Shown piece after piece: positions 23,927-32,227 of a DNA stretch of 40,907 bases (position 1 is the first letter of the stretch; each line of letters opens with the position of its first letter). The notes below the pieces were generated by a model. That model worked only from the letters and a program-made list of their open reading frames with translations. It ran no database searches and was not told where the DNA came from. A program made the position numbers and the translations under genes. Source of the DNA: Armatimonadota bacterium (lineage in GTDB: Bacteria > Bacteroidota > Ignavibacteria > OLB7); NCBI GenBank assembly GCA_020850315.1, contig JADZEY010000022.1, positions 1 to 40,907 on the forward strand. The letters run 5' to 3'.

Positions 23927-26071
23927 GTGCTGCTTGTTGCAGGATTCCTTACCAGCACCGCCAGCGCACAAGTCCCGCAGACTATCAGTTTTCAGGGGCT
24001 TGCCACCAACGCTGGCAGCACAACGCCCGTTGCCGACGGCTCATACTCCGTTGCCTTCCGACTGTACGAATCGGGGACGGGGGGAAGCGCAGTCTGGAGC
24101 GAGAACCAAACTGTGAGCGTTGTACGCGGGTTGTTCAAGGCCAGTCTGGGAAGCGTGACACCGCTGGGGCTGAAATTCGATAAACCATACTACTTGGGCA
24201 TCACAATCAACAATGGAGCCGAGCTTCCACGGACGGAACTCACATCGGCTCCGTACAGCCTAAACTCACGCAGTACTGAAGTAGCAACCACGGTGGTTGA
24301 CAACGCCATCACCAGTGCAAAAATTGCCGACGGCGCGGTGGGGGGAAGCGACCTTGCCGATGGCGCGGTTGCCACCACAAACCTTGCCGACGGCGCGGTC
24401 ACTTCCGGAAAAATTAGCACCGCAGGCGCAGGCGCGGGGCAAGTGCTAACCGCCACCGGAAGCGGCGCGGCATGGCAATCTATCGGGAGCCTGGGGGATG
24501 TCACCGGGGTATCGGCTGGGCCGGGATTAACCGGAGGTGGAAGTAGCGGCGACGTTGCCGTGCGGGTTGCCGATCTGGGGATCGTTTCCACGATGATCGC
24601 CAACAACTCCATCGGCACCGCAAAAATTGCCGATGGCTCTGTCACTCGCGATAAACTCACCTTCAACATCATTGGCCCCAGCCAGCTTGATGACGATGCT
24701 GTTGATGGCCAAAAAATCCTTGATCGCAGCGTGGAAGGTCGCGACCTTGCCGATGCAGCCGTGGCAACGCGAAACCTTGCCAGCGGTGCTGTCACCGGCG
24801 ATAAAATCAACGGCATGGGAGCCAAAGCCGGGCAAGCGCTCCGCTGGAATGGAGGAACATGGATGCCCGGAAATGATGATGCTTACAACTGGAGCCTTTC
24901 TGGAAACAACATCGGCAGCGGCGGAACCGGGGCAAACCAGCAGTATCTGGGAACACCTTCCGGCAACACACAGCCTCTGGTTATCGCTACCGATGGAACC
25001 GAACGGATTCGTGTGGGAAGCAACGGGATCATTAATGTCAACAACAACACTGCCAACTTAGGGCGAATGAACGTCCTGACCGATGTTACCGCTGCCAACA
25101 CCCCACGTGTAGCAGTCACTGGCTTCAGCTCTGTCACCGGAACAACCCACACAATCTACGGCATGTTAGGATCGGCCACCACCAGCTCCACCCCAGCCGG
25201 AGGACTCACATCAGGGTTCGGCGTTTCTGGCCAAGTCTCCTCCAGCTTTAGCACGCCTAACCAAACCGCTTCTATCACTGGGTTAGGTGGCTTTGCTACA
25301 ATCCCATCGCTGACCAACTCCGTCACGGCAATCGGGCTAACAGCCCAATCCATTAGCCAGAATTTCCTGCCGAACATCGGCGCGTTTGCCCAGTCGCAGA
25401 ACTCATTCTTCAGCAATATCGGCCTTGTAGCTATAGCGAACGCAAGCACAACACAGGCATTGGGGCTGATCCCAGTCATGCAGGGAGTCAACAGCGGCAT
25501 TGTTGCCTACACACCGGGAACTGGCAGCGGTGATTACTCCATCAACGCAATCGGCAAAATGCGGCTGATGCTGAACGGACCAACCGCATCCGGCGCACCA
25601 TCGCAGCTTCAGTTTGTTGGCGGAACCGCCGCCGCGCAACGCACCAGCAGTTTTGCTGCGTCGGCAGCACAGACCATGGACAACATCAGCTACGTGTTGC
25701 CCGAGACACTGAGTGCAGCCCCGAACAATCGTCTGCTTGCCATCACCAGCACCAGCGGTAGCGCGCCGAACCTAACGGCACAACTTGGATGGGTTGATCC
25801 CTCCACGCTTGGCAACAGCACCGAGCGCGCTGTTGCATCGGGGAACATTGGAGCTGTGAGTGAGGCGATTATCGTGGCCAGCGGCAGCGTGGTGCTGAAT
25901 GCTGGCGGAACCCGGAACGCCCAGCGGGTTAGCATCGTGAACACCGCAACCGGAGCAATCAGTGTTACCGGCGGGGCAATGGCCGGAACAGCCGCAAGCA
26001 TCAACGCAGGGCGCAGCCTCAGCTTCGTTTACCGGACTGCAACCGGGTTGTGGTATGCCGAGGGAAACTGA
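23927..26071 (+). CDS. Exported repeat protein, tail-fibre-like, with apparent frameshift at the 5' end
   Basis: 714 aa in this frame from a GTG. It begins within a signal peptide (LLVAGFLTSTASAQ). The N-terminal module (PQTISFQGLATNAGSTTPVADGSYSVAFRLY) is common in large exported proteins of the group. Residues about 115-300 carry repeats of the type KIADGAV..DLADGAVATTNLADGAV, and the rest is Ser/Thr/Gly/Asn-rich with Ala-rich stretches, ending in VSIVNTATGAISVTGG...YRTATGLWYAEGN. The best start (ATG at 23883, with AGGAAG upstream) is in another frame: it reads MVANKTFRISAT and then leaves the signal peptide frame, so a one-base deletion or a frameshift lies between about 23883 and 23927. 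No ATG exists in the main frame between a stop at 23843 and the GTG. Confidence 0.75.
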   Translation: MLLVAGFLTSTASAQVPQTISFQGLATNAGSTTPVADGSYSVAFRLYESGTGGSAVWSENQTVSVVRGLFKASLGSVTPLGLKFDKPYYLGITINNGAELPRTELTSAPYSLNSRSTEVATTVVDNAITSAKIADGAVGGSDLADGAVATTNLADGAVTSGKISTAGAGAGQVLTATGSGAAWQSIGSLGDVTGVSAGPGLTGGGSSGDVAVRVADLGIVSTMIANNSIGTAKIADGSVTRDKLTFNIIGPSQLDDDAVDGQKILDRSVEGRDLADAAVATRNLASGAVTGDKINGMGAKAGQALRWNGGTWMPGNDDAYNWSLSGNNIGSGGTGANQQYLGTPSGNTQPLVIATDGTERIRVGSNGIINVNNNTANLGRMNVLTDVTAANTPRVAVTGFSSVTGTTHTIYGMLGSATTSSTPAGGLTSGFGVSGQVSSSFSTPNQTASITGLGGFATIPSLTNSVTAIGLTAQSISQNFLPNIGAFAQSQNSFFSNIGLVAIANASTTQALGLIPVMQGVNSGIVAYTPGTGSGDYSINAIGKMRLMLNGPTASGAPSQLQFVGGTAAAQRTSSFAASAAQTMDNISYVLPETLSAAPNNRLLAITSTSGSAPNLTAQLGWVDPSTLGNSTERAVASGNIGAVSEAIIVASGSVVLNAGGTRNAQRVSIVNTATGAISVTGGAMAGTAASINAGRSLSFVYRTATGLWYAEGN

Positions 26072-26154
26072 CACTGGCAAACAGCAGACCATATTTTTCG
26101 GTTAAAACTATCTAGAGCTTTTGGGGGGCATAGGTGGAGAAGACACAGGAGCAA

Positions 26155-26186
26155 AACGGCACGCCCGATAGCGTGCCGTTTTTTTT
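26155..26186 (+). terminator. Rho-independent terminator
   Basis: A perfect 10-bp stem (26155-26164 with 26171-26180) with a 6-nt loop and a run of T residues (to 26186). It lies about 85 bp after the repeat protein. Confidence 0.93.
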
Positions 26187-26297
26187 GTTGTTATGCCACA
26201 AAAAAAGAAATGCCAATGATAAAATGACACTTCCGTGACAATGCCACAATTAGGCAGCGATAACTTGCACCTGTATTTCCAACCAACTACCAACGCC

Positions 26298-27680
26298 ATG
26301 AAAAAGAGCATTTATCTTCTTCAGCCAACGTACCGAAAAATGGATGGAACCCTGGTAAAAGGGCTGCCAATTTTCAACTACGCCATCAATATGCCAATCA
26401 TCAGCGCGTGCATTCCCAATGATTGGCAGAAAGAGACCTGCATCGAGTATTTCGATGAAGTAAATCTGGAAACGGAGGCATCCATAATTATTATGATGTC
26501 GCCCGGATATGACATCGCCCATGCAGTCGAGATTGCGCAGGAGTTCAAACGCCGTGGAAAGATTATCATTTTTGGTTCGCACACGGACGAGCTTAGCGAC
26601 AAATTAATGCGTGAAATCTGCGACGTGGTGTACTACGGCTACCCACAGCCTTCTACGATAGCGGAGTTATTGAACAGCGTTAGTATTGGGCTATTCCAAC
26701 CCGAGTATCATTGGAAATTTGGGATTGATTTTGCATTCGATTATTCGGTGTTCAAAAACTATAATCTTCCGTTTATCCCGGTAATGGCAAGCACGGGGTG
26801 CAAGAATGATTGCTCCTACTGCTGCTATCCTCCGGTTTTCGGCGGACGGTATCGGCTTCGGCATATCGAGCGGGTGATTGATGATCTGAGGTCTGTCCAA
26901 AAACTCAACAAACCAATTTCATTTTTGGATGGCAATTTGTTCAACAATCGTGAATATCTGCTCCGCTTGTGCAATGCCATTTCCAACTCTAAACTAAAAA
27001 TACGTTGGGGCGGACAAGCAACCATTGACATTGCCGACGATGCCGAGGTGCTATCTGCGCTAAAAAAAGCGCGCTGCCGATTACTTCTGTTTGGTTTGGA
27101 AACGCTTGAGCCAGAAAACTCAGTTCAGCTTCATAAGCAGATGTACCCTGTTCATAAATTCGAAGCCCAAATCAACAGCATTCAGCGGGCTGGTATCCGT
27201 GCCGGTGCGTACTTCATTTTTGGGTTAGATAACGACACGAAAAGCACATTCACGAAGGTTCGGGATTTTATTGCGCGAACAAACGTTGCCGTCCCCTACC
27301 TTCATGTTCTTGTGCCGATTGCCGGCACCGCCATCTACCACCAGCTGCGTAACGAAGGGCGATTGTTAGCTGAAAATTTCGAGGATTATTTGCAGCAGAA
27401 CCCTGAGTTCAGCGTCCCATGCAGCTTCGCCTATTTCAGACCCAAAAAGATGACGGCACTGGAAGTTGAGGAGGAATACTTGCGTTTGAATGCCCACGTA
27501 TATCGGCTCGATCGAATTCTTGCCCGTTCAATAAGTGGGAATATCCGAGATATGTGGGCATTCCTCCAGCTAAATCTTGAGGCCAGAAGCAAATACAAAG
27601 CGATGGTGCGAGGGTATCAATTACGCAAGAACAAGAGTCGTCAACCCAAAAACATTGAAGTTGCAGCCAGTGCGGCATAA
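26298..27680 (+). CDS. Radical SAM protein with N-terminal B12-binding-like domain
   Basis: 460 aa from the ATG at 26298 (MKKSIYLLQPTYRK). The N-terminal ~130 residues look like a Rossmann/B12-binding-type domain (ASIIIMMSPGYDIAHAVEIAQEF, RGKIIIFGSHTDEL), but the DxHxxG cobalamin motif is not visible. The 4Fe-4S site is C168-x3-C172-x2-C175 (STGCKNDCSYCC), followed by a TIM-barrel core (FLDGNLFNNREYLLRLC, RLLLFGLETLEPEN, GIRAGAYFIFGLDNDTKSTF). The C-terminus is Lys/Arg-rich. It lies 12 bp before the desaturase-like gene. Upstream ATG at 26241 and GTG at 26235 are possible alternatives. Substrate unknown. Confidence 0.88.
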   Translation: MKKSIYLLQPTYRKMDGTLVKGLPIFNYAINMPIISACIPNDWQKETCIEYFDEVNLETEASIIIMMSPGYDIAHAVEIAQEFKRRGKIIIFGSHTDELSDKLMREICDVVYYGYPQPSTIAELLNSVSIGLFQPEYHWKFGIDFAFDYSVFKNYNLPFIPVMASTGCKNDCSYCCYPPVFGGRYRLRHIERVIDDLRSVQKLNKPISFLDGNLFNNREYLLRLCNAISNSKLKIRWGGQATIDIADDAEVLSALKKARCRLLLFGLETLEPENSVQLHKQMYPVHKFEAQINSIQRAGIRAGAYFIFGLDNDTKSTFTKVRDFIARTNVAVPYLHVLVPIAGTAIYHQLRNEGRLLAENFEDYLQQNPEFSVPCSFAYFRPKKMTALEVEEEYLRLNAHVYRLDRILARSISGNIRDMWAFLQLNLEARSKYKAMVRGYQLRKNKSRQPKNIEVAASAA

Positions 27681-27692
27681 TTCTCAGTCTCA

Positions 27693-28631
27693 ATGTCAAC
27701 CATAAAATTGCCATACGTCCGCCACCACTTATCGGCGGAAAAAGAAGGATTGGTTAGGCTGCTATCCAAGCCATCCGACGCGCAAGGCATGTATGCTGCG
27801 GTTAGTGTTGTGGCTGTTTATGCTGGCTCTGCGTTGCTAATTCTTTGGTCTAGCCTTTGGTTCCTGCAGATATTGGGAATTATTGGGATGTCGTGCGCGA
27901 TGATTCGCGGGGGATTTTTAGTGCATGAAGCATCACATCATACGCTGATGAAAACCCGAAAATGGAACGCTGTTTTTGGCGTAGCGTTCGGCATCCCAAT
28001 CGCAATGCCTGTGACCATTTATGGATACTTCCATCGGATTCACCACGCCTACGAGCGGACCGAGCGGGACCCCGGCAACCTTGAGTTTATGGCACAAAAA
28101 CTCCATATCCATCCAACGCTTCTGCAATGGCTTGTGTTGATCGTCGGAACCGAACTATCCATACTTCAAACGGTTTTGACCGCACTCGTAATGGTTGTGC
28201 GCAGTAAACGCCGTGATATTCTGGTAGAATACTTGTTGGTTGCTTTGTTCTTTTTTTCTGTTTTTTCATTCATAACTCTAACGGAGTTTATGGTGGTTTG
28301 GGTGCTTCCTTTTTTGCTTGCGGCCACAGCAATGAACGTTCGCATTATTGCCGAGCATGAGCTTCCGGTATCGCTGGAATCGCAATTTACCCGCACCCGA
28401 ACAGTGGTGAGCAACAGGCTGATCCAATGGATATTGTACAACGGTAATTTCCATCTTGAGCATCACCTGTATCCTAAAGTTCCAGCATATAATCTTCCAA
28501 GATTGCATCGGCTACTTCAGGAAGAGTTCCGAACTGCTAATTCCTCGATTTATTCTGGTTATGGAGCCTTTATGCGCGATTATATGATGATGAGTTGGCA
28601 GCGATTGCGCACGCCAACCATCACCCCCTAA
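27693..28631 (+). CDS. Membrane fatty-acid-desaturase-like diiron enzyme
   Basis: 312 aa. Three His boxes in the family spacing: HEASHH (78-83), HRIHH (114-118) and HLEHH (254-258). Hydrophobic helices lie at about 35-70, 95-112, 140-165 and 178-215. Such membrane diiron enzymes insert double bonds or hydroxyl groups into lipids or lipid-linked substrates. It follows the radical SAM gene by 12 bp; the two are probably co-transcribed and act on the same molecule. Substrate unknown. Confidence 0.87.
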   Translation: MSTIKLPYVRHHLSAEKEGLVRLLSKPSDAQGMYAAVSVVAVYAGSALLILWSSLWFLQILGIIGMSCAMIRGGFLVHEASHHTLMKTRKWNAVFGVAFGIPIAMPVTIYGYFHRIHHAYERTERDPGNLEFMAQKLHIHPTLLQWLVLIVGTELSILQTVLTALVMVVRSKRRDILVEYLLVALFFFSVFSFITLTEFMVVWVLPFLLAATAMNVRIIAEHELPVSLESQFTRTRTVVSNRLIQWILYNGNFHLEHHLYPKVPAYNLPRLHRLLQEEFRTANSSIYSGYGAFMRDYMMMSWQRLRTPTITP

Positions 28632-28637
28632 AACGAC

Positions 28638-28687
28638 GCAGCAAGCCGCAAGAATAGGGTGTTGTTCCGTTCTTGCCAGCTTGCTGC
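28638..28687. terminator. Hairpin between convergent genes
   Basis: GCAGCAAGC (28638-28646) pairs with 28679-28687, and GCAAGAA (28648-28654) with 28670-28676, separated by a small bulge; the loop contains GGTGTTGTT. It lies between the convergent desaturase and DinB genes. There is no T run, so bidirectional termination is likely but unproven. Confidence 0.65.
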
Positions 28688-28712
28688 TGTGGTTGTTGGT
28701 TGGTGTTTTGCC

Positions 28713-28721
28713 GGGGGGGGG
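28713..28721. repeat. G9 tract at the 3' end of the DinB-like gene
   Basis: Nine G residues directly next to the stop of the minus-strand DinB-like gene. Confidence 0.8.
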
Positions 28722-29222
28722 TTACTGCAATGCCACCATCCCCATTGCCTCCCATTCCTCCTTGGATGGCCCATAGACCCCTGGCACTTTCAGTCCGGCT
28801 TGGCGCATCAGCACTGTCATCTGGCCGCGGTGGTGGGCCTGGTGGCCGATCAGCGCGCCGAGGGCGTAGCCTTTGGTCCATTCTTCGCCGTACATCTGCA
28901 CGTTGTTCAGCAAGTCTTCGTTGGACCAATTCGCTTCGACTTGTTCGGTAACGGAGTTGGCGGCTTGTTGGTATGCTGCGGCAATCTCTTGCGCGCTTTG
29001 CGGGGCTGGTTGTCCTTCCTGTGGCCCTTCAATGGATAGCCCTGCATTCCCAGGAAGTTCCGTCAGGGTGAGAGTGATATGCCATGCAAGGCCACGAAGC
29101 GTCCGCCCTTCGGCATAGACACGTTGATCCAGAGATTCGTCGTTAAGGTTGTTCAGCAACTTCAGCGTTGCTTCCGATTCATACTTCCAGTGGGTCAGAA
29201 AATCGTTGGTGTTGCGGTACAT
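28722..29222 (-). CDS. DinB-like protein (DinB/YfiT fold)
   Basis: 166 aa from the ATG at 29222 (MYRNTNDFLTHWKYESEATLKLL). A four-helix bundle with metal-ligand-like His residues: His48 (GLAWHITLTL) and His127/His130/His131 (GHQAHHRGQMTVLMRQAG). The family includes thiol-transfer enzymes and proteins of unknown activity. A longer N-terminus is rejected for lack of similarity. The start is preceded by ACAACACC instead of a Shine-Dalgarno. Confidence 0.85.
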   Translation of the reverse strand: MYRNTNDFLTHWKYESEATLKLLNNLNDESLDQRVYAEGRTLRGLAWHITLTLTELPGNAGLSIEGPQEGQPAPQSAQEIAAAYQQAANSVTEQVEANWSNEDLLNNVQMYGEEWTKGYALGALIGHQAHHRGQMTVLMRQAGLKVPGVYGPSKEEWEAMGMVALQ

Positions 29223-29447
29223 GGTGTTGTTGGTTGGTAGATAGTGTTGGTTATCAGTATGATGCCATATCCTAACCATTGATCGGCAGGTGCGGCATTG
29301 GTTGTTGTTTCTGTTGCACATTCTTCTGTGGCCGGCGCGCTGTTCAGCCCTATCGAAGGAACCGTAGTTGCGCCCCTTGCTATTGTCCGTATGGCGTGCT
29401 GAAGCATGATGCCCCCTTGTTCAAATGTGGTGTGGTGCGTGTGTGGT
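29223..29447. other. Intergenic region
   Basis: About 225 bp between DinB-like and DUF3224-like genes, both on the minus strand. Nothing was recognised; the ORFs in it lack coding character. Confidence 0.5.
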
Positions 29448-29894
29448 TTACGCAATTTTGTAGTTGAACTCAATCTCCATCGTGCGCCCGTGCCCAGCGG
29501 CGTATTGCAGCCACCCTTCCAAGCCCTTCAATTCCCCTGTTCCCGACCCCGGAACAACCTCCACTCGGTTGTTGGCTACTCCATCGGCATAACGCCCTGC
29601 GTGGCGCAGCACAAGGCTTCCCGAACGTCCATCAACGCTGCCGACAATCCGTTCCTGGCCAACAAAGTCGGCTGATCCGTCGGCATGGTAGATCATCAGG
29701 TGGTCAACGGTGGATTCCCCTTCGATAGCTCCATTGTAGCGTTGCTTCACGGTTGCCCGCGAAAGCCGAACGCCATCACTTTGGCCTTCTTCCTCATCGT
29801 AGATTTCCTCCTGCCAATCGGTGATCTGGATGGTGGCAAGGGCAGTCCGCGCGGTTGCTTGTTGTTGCGCGGTGGTTGGTTGATCTGATGTCAT
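29448..29894 (-). CDS. DUF3224-like protein
   Basis: 148 aa from the ATG at 29894 (MTSDQPTTAQQQ...). The DUF3224-type beta-barrel motifs are visible: VKQRYNGAIEGESTVDHLMIYHADGSADFVGQERIVGSVDGRSGSLVLRHAG in pieces, with GSGTGELKGLEGW. Cytoplasmic, no signal peptide. An alternative start at 29927 (MVHSSQTTPTP...) would lie 7 bp after the Tag stop. It follows tag on the same strand, so co-transcription is likely. Function unknown. Confidence 0.8.
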   Translation of the reverse strand: MTSDQPTTAQQQATARTALATIQITDWQEEIYDEEEGQSDGVRLSRATVKQRYNGAIEGESTVDHLMIYHADGSADFVGQERIVGSVDGRSGSLVLRHAGRYADGVANNRVEVVPGSGTGELKGLEGWLQYAAGHGRTMEIEFNYKIA

Positions 29895-29934
29895 CGGTGT
29901 TGGTGTTGTTTGTGATGAATGAACCATGCGTTGG

Positions 29935-30495
29935 CTACTGATGGCGGCTTCCTTCTTGCATCCAAGCCGGGCGGAGTTTTTGGATTGCGGCATAGACTGG
30001 GCAATCGGGATCGTGAGTTCCCGGAAGGTAGCCTGTACTCATCAGAAACTCGTTGACGATCTCGCCGCCGGTGAACAGAAATGTCCGTTTGAACAGCTTC
30101 GTCCACTCTTCGCGGCTACGCGGATGATGATGATCCAGCCACGTAGCGAAGGATCCGAACTCATCCCGTATCCGAATAATCCGCCGTGCGTTTTCAATGG
30201 CAGCATTCACCTTCAGTCGGTTGCGGATGATACCGGGATCGGCAAGCAATCGCTGGCGGTCGGGGTCATCGTAGGCGGCAACACGGTCAACGTCGAAGCC
30301 ATCGTAGGCTTTCCGGAAATTCTCCTGTTTCTTCAGAATCGTCAGCCAGCTTAACCCCGCTTGATTGATCTCCAGCACCAACCGCTCGAACAACGCCGAA
30401 TCATCCCGCAAGGGGAATCCATACTGATGATCGTGATACCGAACGTGCAACGGATCGGCTGCCGGAATTGTGCGAACGTAGCTGCAGTAAGTCAT
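29935..30495 (-). CDS. tag: DNA-3-methyladenine glycosylase I (Tag)
   Basis: 186 aa, normal size. Zinc-snap ligands: Cys4 (MTYCSYV), His21 (RYHDHQYG), His161 and Cys165 (THDPDCPVY). The catalytic region LVLEINQAGLSWLTILKKQENF contains the Glu42 and Trp that match the E. coli Tag base-flipping pocket. Excises 3-methyladenine from alkylated DNA. The ATG at 30495 fits the family start; the upstream frame is not family-like. Likely an operon with the DUF3224 gene. Confidence 0.94.
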   Translation of the reverse strand: MTYCSYVRTIPAADPLHVRYHDHQYGFPLRDDSALFERLVLEINQAGLSWLTILKKQENFRKAYDGFDVDRVAAYDDPDRQRLLADPGIIRNRLKVNAAIENARRIIRIRDEFGSFATWLDHHHPRSREEWTKLFKRTFLFTGGEIVNEFLMSTGYLPGTHDPDCPVYAAIQKLRPAWMQEGSRHQ

Positions 30496-30882
30496 CGGAG
30501 TGTGGCATGTCAAATATTGGATGGGGAGCGGCAGATGCTGCGCTGACCTTGATGCAAACCTACCCAGGGCAACTGACAACAGTATGTCAGGAGAACACCA
30601 TTGGCTATAAATAATTCAGATTTTTTTTTGAGACATGGCTCGCCAATGCAGTGGTCAAACTGGACAGATACGCTCCTATTGGATATGATACCAGCGATGA
30701 TGTAAGTTTGCAGCCCTACAATCTACCTCCCTCCTTCCTCCGTATCTCACCTGCATCGGCTGCAACTGTAGTGGTTGCCGCAGTTATGACCGAACAGAGC
30801 CCACAGAAGCACAGCCACGGCAAACAACAACGCGCCGTGCGAATGCCTGTTATACATCAATCATACTTATCCAAACAACACC
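30496..30882. other. Divergent intergenic region
   Basis: About 390 bp between divergent tag and the cytochrome gene. It contains a T9 tract near 30621 and C/T-rich stretches near 30726-30740. Promoters for both genes should lie here but none was identified. Confidence 0.5.
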
Positions 30883-31881
30883 ATGGGAAAGGCTGCCAAA
30901 GTTTTCAAGTGGACAGGGATAGTGCTGGCAAGCATTATCGTTCTGTTGGTTGCTGCCGTGTTCATCTTCGATGGCAAGACATACGATGCCCCCTATCCTG
31001 ACATCAAGGCCAGCAAGGATAGCGCAGCGATGGCTCGCGGGGGATATTTGGCCTATGGTTTAGCACACTGCGCAGCGTGCCATGTTGGCTCGATAGACGA
31101 TTACATGAAAATTGTTGCTGGGCAACATGTTCCACTATCTGGGGGATTTGAGTTCAAACTTGGCCCGCTTGGGATCATACGTTCTCCGAACATCACCTCC
31201 GATCCCGAAACCGGAATTGGGAAGTTGAGCGACCAAGAAATTGCCCGGGCACTTCGCTACGGCGTTGGGCACGATGGGCGCGCACTGTTCGATTTCATGC
31301 CATTCCACGACCTTAGTGATGAGGATCTGACCGCTGTCATCTCATTCCTGCGGGCGCAACCTCCAGTGAAAAAACAAGTGGAAGTCCGCGATCTCAGCTT
31401 TTTGGGAAAGGGGATTAACGCCTTTATGATAAAACCGGTGGGCCCTGAAGCAGAAATTGTAAAGGCAGTGAAGCCAGACACCACTGCCGAGTATGGGAAG
31501 TACCTTGTCCACTACGTTGCCAACTGCCGTGGTTGCCACACTAACCGCGACCTAACAACCGGAGCCTACATCGGCCCCGATTTTGCTGGCGGGTTTGAGA
31601 TGGAGTCAACGATAGTTCCCGGAACAGTTTGCGTTACGCCGAACTTAACGCCGGATCCCGAGACCGGACATATCACCAACTGGAGCGAAGAGCAGTTCAT
31701 CCAACGATTCCATGCTGGCGGAACAATCAAGGCTTCGGAGATGCCATGGGATATGTTCAAAACCGCCACCGACAACGACCTGAAAGCGATCTACCGCTAT
31801 CTAAAAACCTTGAAGCCAGTGAAAAACAAGATTGAAAAGATTGTCACCACGAAGGAGGAGTTGGAGAATCGGGCTTCGTAG
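30883..31881 (+). CDS. Membrane-anchored diheme cytochrome c
   Basis: 332 aa. An N-terminal membrane anchor (about 9-28, FKWTGIVLASIIVLLVAAVFIF) holds two periplasmic c-heme domains: CAACH at 63-67 and CRGCH at 215-219. Candidate distal Met ligands are in FMPFHDLSDEDL (about 139) and EMPWDMFKTATDNDL (about 285). The order resembles the cytochrome subunits of membrane dehydrogenases, but no dehydrogenase gene is adjacent. ACAACACC precedes the ATG. A terminator follows about 45 bp after the stop. Confidence 0.9.
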   Translation: MGKAAKVFKWTGIVLASIIVLLVAAVFIFDGKTYDAPYPDIKASKDSAAMARGGYLAYGLAHCAACHVGSIDDYMKIVAGQHVPLSGGFEFKLGPLGIIRSPNITSDPETGIGKLSDQEIARALRYGVGHDGRALFDFMPFHDLSDEDLTAVISFLRAQPPVKKQVEVRDLSFLGKGINAFMIKPVGPEAEIVKAVKPDTTAEYGKYLVHYVANCRGCHTNRDLTTGAYIGPDFAGGFEMESTIVPGTVCVTPNLTPDPETGHITNWSEEQFIQRFHAGGTIKASEMPWDMFKTATDNDLKAIYRYLKTLKPVKNKIEKIVTTKEELENRAS

Positions 31882-32227
31882 CCAGAAGGAATGGATGACG
31901 AACGGGAGCCGATAGAGTATTCCCACCAAACGCCCAGCGGCTTCGTCGCTGGGCGTTTGCACTATTTTCTTTCACCTAAAACACGCTCTTTTTCACTCTC
32001 ACGGTTCGGCAGAACGGCAAAGAAGAACGATATTCGCAGACCGAAATTCTTGTGGGTTCGTCAAACAACCTCCATGAAACCACTGGATTCCGGCAGGTTG
32101 CCACTAACCCAGGGCTAAACGATTGAATATCACAGCATCGTTCTTGCTTCATCATACACGTACTTCCCACCAAGCCAACCCTACGTTGGCCACTGGTGAA
32201 CGGCTTCGGCTCCGATGGATTTTTCGG
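31882..32227. other. Intergenic region with a terminator and weak upstream extension
   Basis: About 345 bp. It contains the terminator at 31928-31958. From about 32123 the frame of the next gene is open, with possible TTG starts at 32123 and 32186. Confidence 0.5.
31928..31958 (+). terminator. Terminator of the cytochrome gene
   Basis: A perfect 12-bp stem (AAACGCCCAGCG 31928-31939 with 31947-31958), a 7-nt loop and a short T run on the right. Confidence 0.85.

Noticed and set aside
24190-24825. Minus-strand 211-aa ORF
   Set aside because: Antisense to the repeat-rich exported protein; reflects its repeats.
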